A stretch of DNA of 64,000 bases from Limnephilus marmoratus (GCA_917880885.1 OU862907.1:67265072-67329071); one strand, 5' to 3'; numbered from the stretch's first letter, positions 21,849-33,693 are shown. Made by a program: numbers and translations. The notes: generated from the letters alone by a model not told the origin.

Positions 21849-22310
21849 TCTAGAATCGATTTGCGTTTACGAATGAATTGACAGTTGTAAAACGATTGTA
21901 TCACTCATTTTCAATGACATTTCAAAACGATTATATCGGACTGTGCATTCGAATGAATATTGACATCGATAAGCGAGAATCGATTCCACTTCGATGACAT
22001 TTCAAAACGATTGTATCGAACTGTATTCGATATGAACATAGACATCGAAAAGCGAGAATCGATTCTTCTTACGATGATATTTCAAACGATTATATCGGAT
22101 TGTGAATCGATACGATGGATCGATGAAAATCCAGCGCTGCGATTCGTCAGAAATAATCGATGTGAGAGAAGCGTTGTGGTTGGTCAGAATTAATCGATTT
22201 GACATCGATGCAAGAATCGATTGTTCAAGAATCGATTTGTCTATGACAATGTATCGAAATGCATCGATGGTGAAAAAGATCGATACAATATCGATATTCC
22301 ATCGATATTT
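21849..22310. promoter_or_regulatory. dense TCGAT cluster upstream of gene 1
   Basis: About 17 TCGAT motifs, mostly ATCGAT, in roughly 460 bp ending a few bases before the TATA box. Sequences of the type TATCGATA are the known site for the insect factors DREF and BEAF-32. A regulatory role is inference. The cluster also belongs to the repeat-like termini of 20132-22317. Confidence 0.35.
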
Positions 22311-22317
22311 CTCATCG

Positions 22318-22559
22318 CTATATAAAACGGCAACATTGGAAGTACATTCTGAACTCGAACTTTTTTCTAATTTCTGTAATTTCTATGGAATAATTCTCTT
22401 TTGCTGCTGTCACTTTTCTTGTTAGTTAACCATTTTGGTTTTACTCGTTTCGTCGATTTGTACACCTTGAACGAGAACAATTCATCCATCTCTCAAGAAA
22501 GAAATCCTCCAACTTACAAATTTAAAGTTTAACACAACTACCTGAACCTACGTAAAAGT
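22318..22559 (+). promoter_or_regulatory. TATA promoter and 5' UTR of zinc-finger gene 1
   Basis: CTATATAAAACGGC at 22318 is a strong TATA element, with the start ATG 242 bp downstream. The whole 240-bp stretch is almost identical at 35532-35773 in front of gene 2, supporting a conserved promoter and leader rather than chance. Confidence 0.65.
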
Positions 22560-22695
22560 ATGAATTCCACCGCCATCAAGTTAGAACCAGGCACAAGTAC
22601 GGAAGAGAGTGGTGCTGTGATATTTACGGAAATAGAAATAGAGTGTCCTTTTATCAAAAAGGAATGTCCAAAATCCATTTCCGAAAACATTTCAG
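22560..22695 (+). CDS. gene 1 exon 1: start codon and module 1
   Basis: Begins MNSTAIKLEPG and ends at TCAG/GTATTT after 136 nt (phase 1). Contains the AIKLEPG and FIKKEC motifs. Differs from gene 2 exon 1 at only a few residues. Confidence 0.75.
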
Positions 22696-25600
22696 GTATT
22701 TCATTATTCTTTTTTTGGTACATAACTGTGATGCAGGCGTAAAATGCAAACGAAATAATTTATAAAACCGCACGTTTTCGTTTGGCTGTTAAGACTTGCT
22801 CATACCTAGGTATATATCGATATTATAGAAACAAACAGTACATTTGTTACAGTGATGAGACAATTTACAGATATTAAATAATATTTTATGGTGGGTACTT
22901 ATGGGTACTTATGGGTATGTTTCTTTCTTATCTATTATTTGTGGTATGTATATTTAGTAATTACCTGGCGATGTGCGTAGTGTGAAGGCGTGTGCTTACG
23001 TGTGAGTACAAGGAGGGATCCAGGATTTTTTCTGGCAGGGGCACAAGGGGCGGATGGGCAAAAAAATCAACAATTACTGTTAGAAATAAACTTGAAGTAT
23101 CGATACTTCAAGTTTATTTCTACAAGTTCAAGTATGTATATGAAGGTTTATGAAAGTGACAAAACAATAGAAAAATTAAATGTTTAATAAAGACAGTTTT
23201 CTGTACTGTGATGGAATCTCCACAGTACACAAAAATACCTCCTGGGGGGGTACGCGCCCCCGTGCCCCCCCCCCCCCCCTAAATCCGCCCCTGTGTGAGT
23301 ATATTTGTAGTTGTGAGAAGCCGTGATCTGTAAGCGTACGGAATAATTCTGTGTGGTGTGTTAAAATTAAATCTTAAGGGTACGTCAAAACAAATTACCG
23401 AAAAAAGTCGATTTTATTATTTAAAATTCTGTGTGTTAATATTAAACAAACTATTGCTCGCCTTCGCCGCAAAGTTTGAAATGTGCATTCAAATTTATTG
23501 TTGAATTTGAAGGTAAGATATTTTATACATTTGTTTTGAATATGTTCTATGCAATCTATGTATACTTTGTTCTGCGGGTTCCAAATTGGCGAGGCATATT
23601 CCAGTATACTTCCGAATAATGCAAAATATAACATTACCACTGTACGCGGGTTACTGGATACCTTACTTATACGAAGAACAAAACCAAGTATTTTATATGA
23701 CCTATGAACTATTGATTCTATGTGCTTTAAATGAACTAGAAAAGGTAGATTCTGGTCGAGCATTCCACATACACAGCGTTTTTCACAAAAAGACTAGCCT
23801 ATGAAACAATCCTTTCTAATGAAGTCGACATTTACTTTGGACGGTTTAGAGGCGCAATCTCAATATGACCTTGAGCAAGTATTTACGATGACATTTTGCC
23901 AATTTTGGACAGTCAAGTAGCCAAGAGTCAAACAACGTAGCAATCATCCTGTTTAGTGTAAGTATTCAATGTTAATAAGGTTTTTCCGTTCTCAGGTGAA
24001 GTCAGTACAACAGAGAATCCACATCTAGATGGAGTTACCATCAAAGTAGAACCAGGGACTAAAGAAGAAGACGAAATTGAAATTTCGTTTACAGAAATCG
24101 GCATCGAAGTGACAGACATTAAAAAGGAAGGCTTGGAGAACTCCCGGAGAATTATCCAAACTGCGGGTAAACATTCTTCTTACTTTCATTTTTACAAACG
24201 AACTCAGCTATACCCTATACCGCACTCTTCAAACAAAATGTACACCGTAATATGAAGAGTTTTTAAATTGGCCTTTCCTGGAGAACCCAAATAAACATAA
24301 AGATTTTCAATTTAAGCATTTTTAAATAAAAAAAAAAATAATATTTCGGCTACTATAGGGTTAAAATTTCTTCCGATACGTGGAAATGTCACGATGATAG
24401 AGCGAAGATGTTACTGTAAAATTATTTATAAGCTGCTATTAATCTCTTTTGTGTTCATAGTTTATTTATTTTCATCCCACTAATTTATTCTTCCAGCTCT
24501 TCTAAAATTTCACTTCTTCTATGCATTACAATATGATTAAATTAATTTTGATGTGTAGCAGCCCGTCATCTTGAAACGGACGGCGGGCAATAATGTACTC
24601 TACTTGAAAGTATTACGAACGATTTTCGGCGATATACTCGCTACTTGACTTGGTACTGGACCAATTCGAACAAGCCTTGTGAGAGAAAATATTAACATAT
24701 GTGTGTACTAACTTACATTATGTAGGAATGTCCTTTTCTAATCCAAAAACACTAGGTACATCACAAAAAACACATTTACATATCATTGGTACATCACAAA
24801 AAACACATTAACATGCTTTGGTAATTGTAATACCTACACAATAATTAATCACGTTTAAACAACACAAAATAATTCAAAAACACAATTTGTTTTAAAGTTT
24901 AATTAACGAAAGAGTTGTTGATAGAAAATATTATGTCAAAACGCGAACGAACCAAACGCGTAAACTAAACTGTCTCAACTTTTAAACAACAACAATGCCC
25001 CGAAACAAAATTAATTCCCCTACCGAATCGACAGTATTGTTCAATTTACGCTAAACACTGGGAATATTATTTTAAAATTTATTTTTACATTTTAAATATG
25101 TAGGCGCGCTGTTTTTAAATAATTTACGTTTACCATTGAGTATTGCAAAAGTTTTCATTTTATTCAATTCTGCTGTTTATTTACTCACTTTTACACTTTT
25201 AATCAAAACAATAACTTTCAACAAAAATATGAAATTAGAAACCAACTTTCTAGTTTAAATACGGTACTTCTTAATTCTGTCCTATAACTTATCACTTAGA
25301 ATTAGTCGGCCTTTGAATTCCTAGGTTAAATTAACGGCTTGTGTACATTTTTAAAAGTTTATTTTAAAGATACCATTTTGATTTTTCACATGAAGCAAAC
25401 ACTTTGTGGTTATACATAATAATTATATAAAGGGCTATAAAATATCTTGGTTTAATTCCAATTTATAATTATTTAAAAAAAACCCACCGGTTTCGGTTCG
25501 ACCTGAACCTTCTTCGGAATGAATATGTAAACAAAAATATGTTATTTTCATTATTACAAGATTTTTTACGATTAATTTAAATAAGACTCTTTGCGCTTTT

Positions 25601-27244
25601 TAAAGGTTTTTCTTCGGTATGTGTTATTATTATTTCATGATCGGGTATTTATAAAGGACTTTTTTTATATTAGAAACGCTTTCATTTATTCATTCATTTC
25701 TTCATTCACAATAACTATTTTAGCAAAAACTTGGATATGAATCAGCACCTTATAAATATATACAGCCCGACCCCCGCGTATTCTTCCAAAGATTACTTTT
25801 TACAAGGACAATATTAATGCAAGAGAGAGTGTTTTTAAGGGAGTCAGACTTTTTATACGAATAAAACATGGATATTACCCTGTACAACATAACAACAATT
25901 TAGTCGGTAAGCAGAGCCGGTACCTTAAGACCTCTAACGACAGTGCTGAACATTAAGATGCTAATAGGTAATAGGTAATTAAAAACAATTAAATACAATC
26001 ACCAGAACATAGATGTCTCTAGTCGTATAATTGTTCAAATTTTTAACAGCATCTTTATTCAGTTTAAAAAGAAAACAATATATTGCGCTACGGTTCTATA
26101 TCCGTATTTTTGAATGTAATAAGATGTTCGTCTGGGCAAAACTAAGTAGGTATTGTTGTTTTGTTTCTCCAGGTGGCATTAATGTGGAGCTTTCTACCAT
26201 CAAGGTAGAACCAGGATCCCGAGAAGAAGTTAAAGGCGGAATTCCTTATTCGGAAATTGAAATAGACCTCACGGATGTTAAAAAAGAATGCTTAGAGCGC
26301 TCAGAAGTATTGACCCAGATAGAAGGTAAAACTGAATTTTAATTTGTTAAGGGTGACAATTTGTGCTTTCCTCTTTTTCGCTTTTTTATGAAGTTATTGT
26401 ACTTACATTTATCAAGCTTTGTCCGTTATCTTTTTCAGGCTCACTGAAAAACCTTAAGACGAATCTTGGGGCAAGGTTTGGAGAGAAACCTTTTTTATGT
26501 ACGGACTGCAACCATTCATGTTTTCGGAAAGGGCATTTAAAAAGACACAATCCTACCCACAGTGAAGTAAAATCTTTTTCATGTCCCCAATACGACTGTT
26601 CATGTAATCAAAAAGGAACTCTCAATAGGAACATGCTTATCCACAGCGGAGAAAAACCTTTTCATTGTCCCGAATGCAACTATTCAAGTAATCACAAAGG
26701 AACTCTAAAAAGGCACATGATTACCCACAGCGGAGAAAAACCTTTTTCATGTCCCGACTGCAAATATTCATGTAACCGAAAAGAAACTATCAAAATTCAT
26801 ATGTTGACCCACAGTGGTGAAAAACCTTTTTCTTGTTCAGACTGCAACTATTCATGTTATCTCAAGGGACATTTAAAAAGTCACATGTTAATCCATAGTG
26901 TAGAAAAACCTTTTTCGTGTCCTGACTGTAATTTTTTATGTTCTACAAAGAGCCATCTAAAAATTCACATGTTTACCCACGGCGGAGAAAAACCTTTTTC
27001 ATGTTCCGACTGCAACTATTCGTGCTATCAGAAAGGAGCTCTCAATAGGCACATGCTTACCCACAGTAGAGAAAAACGTTTTTCGTGTCCTGACTGTAAC
27101 TTTTCATGTTCTATAAAGGGAAATCTAAAAGTTCACATGTTTATCCACAGTGGAGAGAAACTTTTTTCATGTTCCGACTGCAAATATTCATGTTTTCGGA
27201 AAGGAAATCTTAAAAGACATATGGTTACCCACAATGGAAAATAA
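22560..27244 (+). CDS. C2H2 zinc-finger gene 1 (4 exons, ~421 aa, truncated at the 3' end)
   Basis: Predicted join: 22560-22695, 23996-24166, 26173-26325, 26439-27244. All introns are phase 1 with GT/AG ends. The first three exons encode acidic modules, each with an IKxEPG and an IKKE/VKKE motif. The last exon encodes nine fingers of the type C-x2-C-x12-H-x3-H, most with the extra Cys of a NYSC pattern. Finger 2 is degenerate (CPQY replaces CxxC; one His is Asn). The TAA at 27242 replaces the Lys of a normal HSGEKPF linker, and further fingers continue in frame after it, so the product is probably shortened. A nuclear DNA-binding role is inferred from the family. The exon chain was assembled by eye from splice signals. 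Confidence 0.7.
23009..23293. mobile_element. non-autonomous hAT in gene 1 intron 1
   Basis: The ends CAAGGAGGGATCCAGG and, inverted, CAGGGGCGGATTTAGG are flanked by an 8-bp duplication TGTGAGTA at 23001-23008 and 23294-23301. Inside are a C homopolymer and a hairpin around TATCGATA (about 23088-23122). The same insertion, at the same site with the same duplication, is in gene 2 intron 1 (37992-39308). Confidence 0.82.
23395..23763 (-). pseudogene. LINE RT C-terminal fragment in gene 1 intron 1
   Basis: The minus-strand frame has a HLKHIESIVHRSYKILGFV start, LFGSILEYASPIWNP and IEHIQNKCIKYLTFKF, the thumb/C-terminal pattern of Jockey/CR1-type LINEs. A homologous copy lies at about 40150-40530 in gene 2 and a related one at 62117-62440. 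It predates the gene duplication. Confidence 0.6.
23996..24166 (+). CDS. gene 1 exon 2: module 2
   Basis: 171 nt between CTCAG and GTAAAC, phase 1 at both ends. Encodes GVTIKVEPGTKEED, an acidic middle, VTDIKKEG and a QTAG end. Confidence 0.75.
24167..26172. other. gene 1 intron 2
   Basis: AT-rich and non-coding. Homology with gene 2 ends near 24680. A 35-bp tandem repeat of GGTACATCACAAAAAACACA lies near 24755-24815. A block at 25480-25515 (minus strand GAACCGAAACCGG preceded by CGAAGAAGG) looks like a Penelope/DIRS-type 3' end. Confidence 0.4.
26173..26325 (+). CDS. gene 1 exon 3: module 3
   Basis: 153 nt between CTCCAG and GTAAAAC, phase 1 at both ends. Encodes STIKVEPGSREEV and DLTDVKKECLE. 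Confidence 0.73.
26439..27244 (+). CDS. gene 1 exon 4: zinc-finger exon (9 fingers)
   Basis: The acceptor TTTTTCAG at 26438 gives phase 1. Fingers run from CTDCNHSC to CSDCKYSC with HSGEKPF-type linkers. Ends at TAA 27242-27244. Confidence 0.8.
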
Positions 27245-27860
27245 ACTTTTTCATGTCCCTTCTGCAACCATTCATGTTATCTCAAGGGAAATTTAAAACG
27301 TCACATGCTGATCCATAGTGGAGAAAAACCTTTTTTGTGTTCTGACTGTAACTCTTTATGTTCTACAAAAGGAAATCTAAGAGTTCACACGTTAACCCAC
27401 AGTGGAGAGAAAACTTTTTCATGTTCACACTGCAACTATTCATGTTTTCAGAAAGGAACTTGTAATGTCTGTGTGAATGTGTATGAGAGCAAGCGAGATA
27501 GTATGCTTGCGAGAATCTATAAAAGGCGATGCGTGCTAGAATGCATGTCCTCTTTTGCTTTAGGCAGCTCCCTAATAAATACCTATACAGTATACTGTTA
27601 CTCTCTTCATTCGTGTACTACCGACACAATACTTCGTCCTCACATATGTGAGTCCGCATATCCTAATTGGCGCTGCCACCACAACTGGGCAGCTACGGAC
27701 ATTACAGAACTCTAAAAAATCACGTGCTGTATCACAGCGGAGAAAATAATTTTTAATGTTTCGACTGAAAATTATTCGCTATAGGAAGGCATATCTAAAA
27801 GTTGCATGGAGAAAAGCCTTTTTATTGTTCCAACTACAACTCTTTATATTGTAGAAATGA
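27245..27860 (+). pseudogene. untranslated 3' fingers of gene 1, split by a solo LTR
   Basis: Two more complete fingers follow the stop in the same frame (CPFCNHSC, CSDCNSLC). A third (CSHCNYSC, FQKGT) is cut at 27460 by the LTR and resumes after 27711 as LKNHVLYHSGE. Beyond about 27740 the fingers decay with stops, though a GEKPFYCSN linker is still readable near 27810. Confidence 0.75.
27461..27706 (+). mobile_element. solo LTR (gypsy family) inside the finger region
   Basis: 246 bp starting TGTAATG and ending CATTACA, with a TATAAAAGG box and AATAAATACC polyadenylation region. It is flanked by a 5-bp duplication GAACT at 27456-27460 and 27707-27711. It is a diverged relative of the LTRs at 5047 and 18432. 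No internal region is present, so it arose by LTR-LTR recombination. Confidence 0.9.
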
Positions 27861-27869
27861 GTTTATATA

Positions 27870-28332
27870 TAATATAACGTCAAGGGCGGTTAGGGCATAA
27901 TGAAATAATGTTTTTTTTACACATGTGCTTGCATGGAGAATCGACGTTATTCAATGTTAATTACATACATGCCCATTTTGTGAGTTTTTGTGCCATTTTT
28001 TTTTTAATTTTTCGATTTTTGTTTCTGCAGTCCTTATCCGTCGTGCATATATGTATGCATTGTTCATTTTTAAATATATTTTATCTACACTTATGCGCAT
28101 TTAATTAGGAAAATGTAATACTATGTCTATTAAAGAATTGATTCCAAACTGCGACTCTTGTGTATTATTTAATTGAGTAAAGTGTTTATCCTTAAATTAC
28201 TGAGAAGACACGATTATCTGATTAACTGCCAAAATATAAATGAGTCAATATATACTAGTGTCAACAAGTGCGTAACTAAAAACCAAAACCCACTTTCCGC
28301 CCGCTCTTCTACCATTCATCTGTGCAGGGCTG
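27870..28332. other. intergenic, no gene seen
   Basis: AT-rich; no supported coding frame or repeat. Confidence 0.3.
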
Positions 28333-28780
28333 CAGTGGCGTGGCTAGCATGGGTAGAACCCGGGGCGGATGTCATCCCCCGGGGCGTGGTGTCACCCCAT
28401 CCCCCCCGCCCCTATTAAAGTTGACTTGAGATAAAATTCAAAACGCTAATTTCGTGTTCACAAAATTGGTCCATCCTGGGGGTGGCTAGAGAATTTCAGG
28501 GCACTCCACGGGGAAAATATGAAAGAAGATAACAGACCGTGTTCATGTACACAATACTTTGGTGACAATATCCTTCCTGAATTTTTTTCCCCGGTCGAGT
28601 GTCTCACCCCCTCTCGGGTGGCACCCGGGACGCCCCCCCCCCCCGCCTCCGCCTCACCTCCCGTATCCCCTTCCACTCCCGCGTTCCCCTTCCACCTTCC
28701 CCGCCTACCCTCTCCCCTCTCCCGCTCCCCCGTCCCGCCAACCCCTCTCCCGTGTTCCATATACACAGTCCCAGTACATT
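28333..28780. mobile_element. hAT-like terminus and C-rich remnant
   Basis: CAGTGGCGTGGCTAGC at 28333 resembles a hAT terminus, and its inverted counterpart CTACGCCACTG is at 60375-60385 as the end of another copy. It is followed by C- and G-rich tracts. No second end or duplication was found, so boundaries are uncertain. Confidence 0.35.
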
Positions 28781-29274
28781 CAATGTTCAAACAACTCGCG
28801 TGCCACCTATTACAATTTTTTTATTGAAATTTTAATTTTTCAAATATTAAGATTATTCATTTTTTTATGTTATAAGAACAATCAATCAAATATGGTACCT
28901 AACGTGGGTACCTATTTAAAATATCTATAATCTAAATACAAAAAAAAAAATGGCAGCCTGCTAAATTCAATTTCATCCAACGCGTGAACTGTCAAACGTG
29001 CGAAGTTAAAATAGTCATTAAATTTTCTGAAATTATCCAATTTTTTGCGTAATTTTCTTAATCTTTCTTTCCGTAAGAACCTTCTACAAAGTATCAGAAA
29101 ACTTAAAAAAAATAATGAAATAGGCAAAGTCGATCTGAAGTTATGGCGTGACCAAGGGAATCAAGGATTTATTTTTATATACGTAGATAACATTTGTATA
29201 GCGCAGTTTTGTGTTATTTCACTTCAAGTGCGCTCTACAGTAATTAACTTAAACATAATCTAGTGTTCAGTCAA
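28781..29274. other. intergenic, no gene seen
   Basis: AT-rich. The block TATAGCGCAGTTTTGTG at about 29197 recurs at about 41232, a dispersed repeat. Confidence 0.3.
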
Positions 29275-29600
29275 ATTGGGAGGCGGGAATTGGTACCGCC
29301 GCCCCGGGAACCTTTATTGGATAACCAACACCTCTGCCATAGGTCACCTCAAGTCGTTCGCCACGGTTTGGTGATTTAGCAGGGGTGCCCGGGTTCATGG
29401 GGCGAGGTTTGTCTAGGTCTTGAAGGCGGATGACCAGGACACGCTGAATCCCAGATTCCTACCTACCCCTTAAACCCTTTTTCTTCCCAGAACTCTCCTA
29501 ACATTCCCTTCCTTAAAAAACCCTCCACACAGCATCCCCAAAGATGACATAGGCCCTGAGGGAAATTATTCCTATAGTGCTTGATCTAATTCAATGATAC
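29275..29600 (+). mobile_element. short LINE-derived (SINE-like) element
   Basis: 5' block GGAGGCGGGAATTGGTACCG, CCAACACCTCTGCC, then the CGCC..GGTTTGGTGA block. The 3' end CCCTCCACACAGCATCCCC with the GGCCCTGAGGGAAATTATT tail is shared with the LINE end at 30245-30340. Confidence 0.65.
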
Positions 29601-29789
29601 AAAAATGTATAATACAAAGCCATGACAAGTATAATATAATTTGATACAAAATGTACAATAACAGTACTATTATAGCACAGGATGATAATAATAACTAGCA
29701 TGACATAAAAAAATGTACAGTACATTACGAAGCAATGAGAACTACAAATAATCATTAGTAAGAGCATATATATATAGATACTTTAATAG

Positions 29790-30350
29790 TACACAACTGC
29801 TAACCCTGTACAAATCGCAAGTGCGCCCCACGGTTGAATTTGGCAGCCACCTCTGGTCTGGAGCTCCAAAATACCTGAAAAATACCCTCGACTCTGTGCA
29901 GAAACGGGCGGTCCGTTTGATAGATTCTCCCATCTTAACAGACGGATTGCAATCTTTAGAGCACAGGCGTCGGGTGGGAATGCTATCCTTGTTCTACCGG
30001 TATTACAATGGAAGATGCTCCGAGGAACTAGCATCATTGATCCCTTCGGCACCGGTGCATAGTCGGGAAACACGCCAAACGCGTGCCAACATTTGTACAC
30101 AGTTGACATTTGTCACATGAGAACGGGTCGTTTCTTCGACTCGTTCTTTTGTTCAACAGCTCGGCTGTGGAATGATTTGCCGGCCTCTGTGTTTCCTCCT
30201 TCCTACAACATGGGTCTCTTCAAGACCAGTGTTCATTCCTTCCTCTCCTCAAAAAGACCCTCCACACAGCATCCCAGATGACATAGGCCCTGAGGGAAAT
30301 TATTTTCCTCAGGGCCTCCTGTGTGGAGTTAATGTAAAAAAAAAAAAAAT
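29790..30350 (+). pseudogene. LINE RT C-terminus with 3' end and poly(A)
   Basis: The coding pattern is QVRPTVEFGSHLWSGAPKYL, DSVQKRAVRLIDSPILT, LEHRRRVGMLSLFYRYYNG, CSEELASLIPSAP, then after one frame change GRFFDSFFCSTARLWNDLP and FPPSYNMGLFKTSVHSFLS. This is a common insect LINE C-terminus. The 3' UTR ends TGTGGAGTTAATG plus an A-run at 30339. 5'-truncated and frameshifted near 30115. Confidence 0.8.
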
Positions 30351-30471
30351 GCTATAGCACAGGAAAATAGGACAATAGTACAGGATTCTAGCGTTTTTAG
30401 TCTGTGTATTATCTATGTCAGTTTATTTTTCATTAACATTATTAAGATCGCTAAATGTATTTTCAAGCCAC

Positions 30472-30633
30472 AAGTATTTGAAATACAAATTACAAAATAC
30501 CTCAGCAGCAGGTAATTGAAATACCAATTACAAAATATATTTTAGGAAGTAATTGAAATACAAATACAAAATACGTATTTGTATTTCAAATACGTATTTC
30601 AATTACAAGTTATTCAAATACTGCCCAGCCCTG
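30472..30633. mobile_element. hAT-like MITE fragment
   Basis: The right terminus is ACTGCCCAGCCCTG (inverted CAGGGCTGGGCAGT), a common hAT end. The body repeats AATTACAAAATA/GTATTTGTATTTC in both orientations, including a palindrome near 30571-30591. The left terminus is not clear. Confidence 0.5.
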
Positions 30634-30639
30634 GCTGGG

Positions 30640-31712
30640 AGGATAATGCAATCCCAGTCTACCATATTACATAAACTGTAGTACACTAATATTTTACATA
30701 GTAAATAAAAATCTAAAAGAAATAAAAAATTATGACGTATTACGTATTAGGTAGGTTCATAGTGAATACAATAAATTAAAATAAAATTCGAACATTAATA
30801 AGAAAAAATTAACCATAAAATTAAAATAAAATTAAACAAAAATCAAACAGAAATTAAAATATAAAAATATTTTTTTTTTCGATCGTTCATCAGGGAGGTC
30901 AAAATGTAAAAGCTCCATGGGCTTAAGGGCCATTAACCAACCAGCGGTCGAGAATTCATATTTGGTCGAAAGATGTTTTTACGATGGTAAAAGGCGGTTC
31001 CAATGAGAAAGATTAATTATTCTCCGTACCAGCTTTTTAATATAACAACTTAAATGTCGATTTTATTTCATTAAAAATTTTGTAATTTATACCTACATTT
31101 AAAAATGCTGAAAGGCGTGATGATAAAAGATAAAACTATTAAAATTATCTGCTTTTTGTAATTATTTTTGATCATAAGTATTAATAATTTTTCAATAATA
31201 TCTAAGCAAAATAAGAATGTAAAAAATACTTAAATATATTAGTTTGTAAGACCGTAAATAAATAGATAAACTGAAGTAGCTTCGTCACAAAACACGTGTG
31301 CGAATATTTTTATATGATTTTATTAAACTAAAATTCTGAATCATAGCTTTCCCAGGTAATTAATTGATTTATTTTACTGCATACAATATTTGGTTTGAAA
31401 ATTAAACAAATCTGCCAACGACCTACGGTAAAACCTTATACTTAGCACTAAAAATAAACACATTTTTTCAAATTTTAATACATAGTTTTACTAGATAAAA
31501 GAACAATCTTTCGAAACCAATTCATAAATTTAAAAATGACATATTTCCGGTTTGGTCTGGTTAGTCCCTCTTAAAAAAGAGTACTTAAATTAAATAAAGA
31601 GGAAATAAAATGTACATAATTTTGAATTATTACGTGAAATGAATTATTATATGACGCGTAAAATATTAAAGTAGCTTGTATTAGTAAGTTTAATTTAAAG
31701 AAGATGAAAAAA
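30640..31712. other. intergenic, no gene seen
   Basis: Very AT-rich sequence with no ORF, repeat or splice structure I can support. Confidence 0.3.
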
Positions 31713-32386
31713 CGGTAATTATCGGTTCGGACTGGCCGATTACGAATAATTTTTAGAAAAAAACTTTAGATTCGCCTTTATTACTATAAAAGGAAACTTT
31801 TTGGCTTTGGGGCGGCGGAAAATAATGCATTTTAATTTTCAATTGGATAAAACCAAAATTCACTTCGCGAACCGACGCAGCGAAAATCCGCGGCCGTAGC
31901 TGTCACTGTTATGGACTGTAGCCGACTTCGTGGGATACCTACATGAAATACCGCGAATCACAAACCATGTTACACAAACCTAGCGTAGCCGCTAAACCAC
32001 TTGAAAACTGGGATGTTTTTCTTGCGTTGATGCGAGTAGGCGTTATAAAGGGGCACATTCTTTTGTATCACAAACCATGTTACACAAACAAGCCCGCTAG
32101 ACAAATTTCATAATTACGCGCCTTATCCCACGAAGTCGGCTACAGTCGTATTAGCTCTTGTTAATTTATCAAGGATACCAACATAACAGTGACATTTACG
32201 GCCGCGGATTTTCGCTGGGTCGGTTCGCAAAGTGAATTTTGGTTTTATGCAATTGAAAATTAAAATGCATTATTTTCCGCCGCCCCAAAGCCAAAAAGTT
32301 TCCTTTTATAGTAATTAAGGTGAATCTGAAGTTTTTTTCTAAAAATTATTCGTAATAAGCGTGGCCAGTCCGAACCGATATTTACC
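31713..32386. repeat. foldback element with satellite monomers in its loop
   Basis: Left arm 31713-31943 and right arm about 32129-32386 are inverted copies. Landmarks are CGGTTCGGACTGGCC with GGCCAGTCCGAACCG, GGGCGGCGGAAAATAATGC with its complement, and CTGTAGCCGACTTCGTGGGAT with its complement. The loop holds two satellite-like units (ACAAACCATGTTACACAAAC). Six A on both sides could be a target duplication. Confidence 0.7.
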
Positions 32387-32869
32387 GAAAAAACATTGTA
32401 TTTTCATTGTGAAAGAATTCGTTCATTTAGTTTAACGTTCGTTTGGGTTATTCGTTAGTTATTCGTTCATTTAGTTTATTTGTTAATTGGTAAACAATAT
32501 CGGTGACACCCGGAAGCGTGTCCCACCTAGTAAAGACTGCAGAGAGCTATTATATTATATTTATATATCATCCCCATATTATATTTATATCTATTATATT
32601 TCACTATCTTTGGGGCTGGGTCAAGATTACCCGCGACTTTTAAGTTTGCATATAATTTTAAAACCTATTATTCGACGTTGCCTTTTTTCTCAGTAGCTGG
32701 AGTTATTGAGTGTCTCGACAAGTTTCTGGCGCGAAATCAGTCGGGCATTGGCTGCGTTGTAAGCTACACGTGCCAAAACTTGAAAAAGGTAATTATTACC
32801 CATACCCTTATTCGGTGTAACTTTTCTTCCTGTGAGGATTGTAGCAATAATGATGATGTTATTTATTTT

Positions 32870-33075
32870 GGGAAGGGATGGAATCATACATCCATCACCT
32901 CTGGACTCAGTAAATTCCAGATCCCTCCTCACCCTTTATAACCTTACCTTCCATTCCCTCCTTCCTTTCCTTTAAATGACCCTCTACACATCATCCCCAA
33001 AGATGAAATAGGCCCCCTGAAGGAAAATATTATCGTCAGGGCCTCCTGGAGCTATTGTAAAAAACAATTACCAAC
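32870..33075 (+). mobile_element. 3' part of a short LINE-derived element
   Basis: CCCTCTACACATCATCCCC, ATAGGCCCCCTGAAGGAAAAT and GTCAGGGCCTCCTGGAG match the family 3' end; the 5' part is missing or diverged. Confidence 0.5.
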
Positions 33076-33184
33076 TTGTTCTGTATAATTATATGTTCAG
33101 GATAAGTGAAAAATATCCAAAAAATTGTTATAAGGGACATATTAAATTCTTTAATTTATTTTCTTTCTAAATGGAACTAAATAA

Positions 33185-33525
33185 AAGTTTTGGCTAAAGT
33201 TCGGTTTTTGGGGGAAATTCCTAAAAAATAAAACTAGTTATTTTTATACTAATTATGGGCCGGAAAAACCGAATCTGAAAGAATTAGGCGGCGGAAAGCA
33301 ATATTAACTGAGTTACACGACTTTAAAAATTTTTATACGCATACAGGAAAATAGCCATTTTGGAAACATTCTGATTCCTATAAAATCAAACTAATAGTTA
33401 TTTTTATACTAACTTTGGGCCGGGGAATCCGAATCTGAAAGAATTAGGCGGCGGCAAGCAATATTAACTGAATTACACGACTTTAAAATTTTCCATACAT
33501 GCAAATGAAAATATTCATTTCGCAA
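33185..33525. repeat. left arm of the large satellite-bearing inverted repeat
   Basis: Contains two direct copies of a roughly 165-bp unit with the core CCGAATCTGAAAGAATTAGG then CGGCGG. Inverted counterpart at 35095-35440. Confidence 0.75.
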
Positions 33526-33693
33526 GCTGATTTTGACTTGACACACGTAGTACAAAGACCATAGAAAACAAGATAACATAGATGTTTTTACCACACAAAA
33601 TTAAGTGTTGCCATTAACCAGTAATATCAATAACGTAAAATAACACGTTTATATTTTAAGTACTTATTCTTTATAAATTTTACTCACTTTTGT

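Larger units (their letters stand above)
20132..22317. mobile_element. candidate hAT-type element with TCGAT-rich ends
   Basis: The left end TAGTGATGGGAATAATCGAT and the right end, read inward as TAGCGATGAGAAATATCGAT, are imperfect inverted repeats, and both ends are dense in ATCGAT. No matching 8-bp duplication is visible, so the class is tentative. The interior contains an RTE-like LINE (20392-21077) and otherwise no coding signal. The right end touches the gene 1 TATA box. Confidence 0.45.

Noticed and set aside
28519..28930. Three overlapping proline-rich ORFs
   Set aside because: They translate a C-rich tract in three frames; composition explains the open frames, and a hAT-like remnant lies here.
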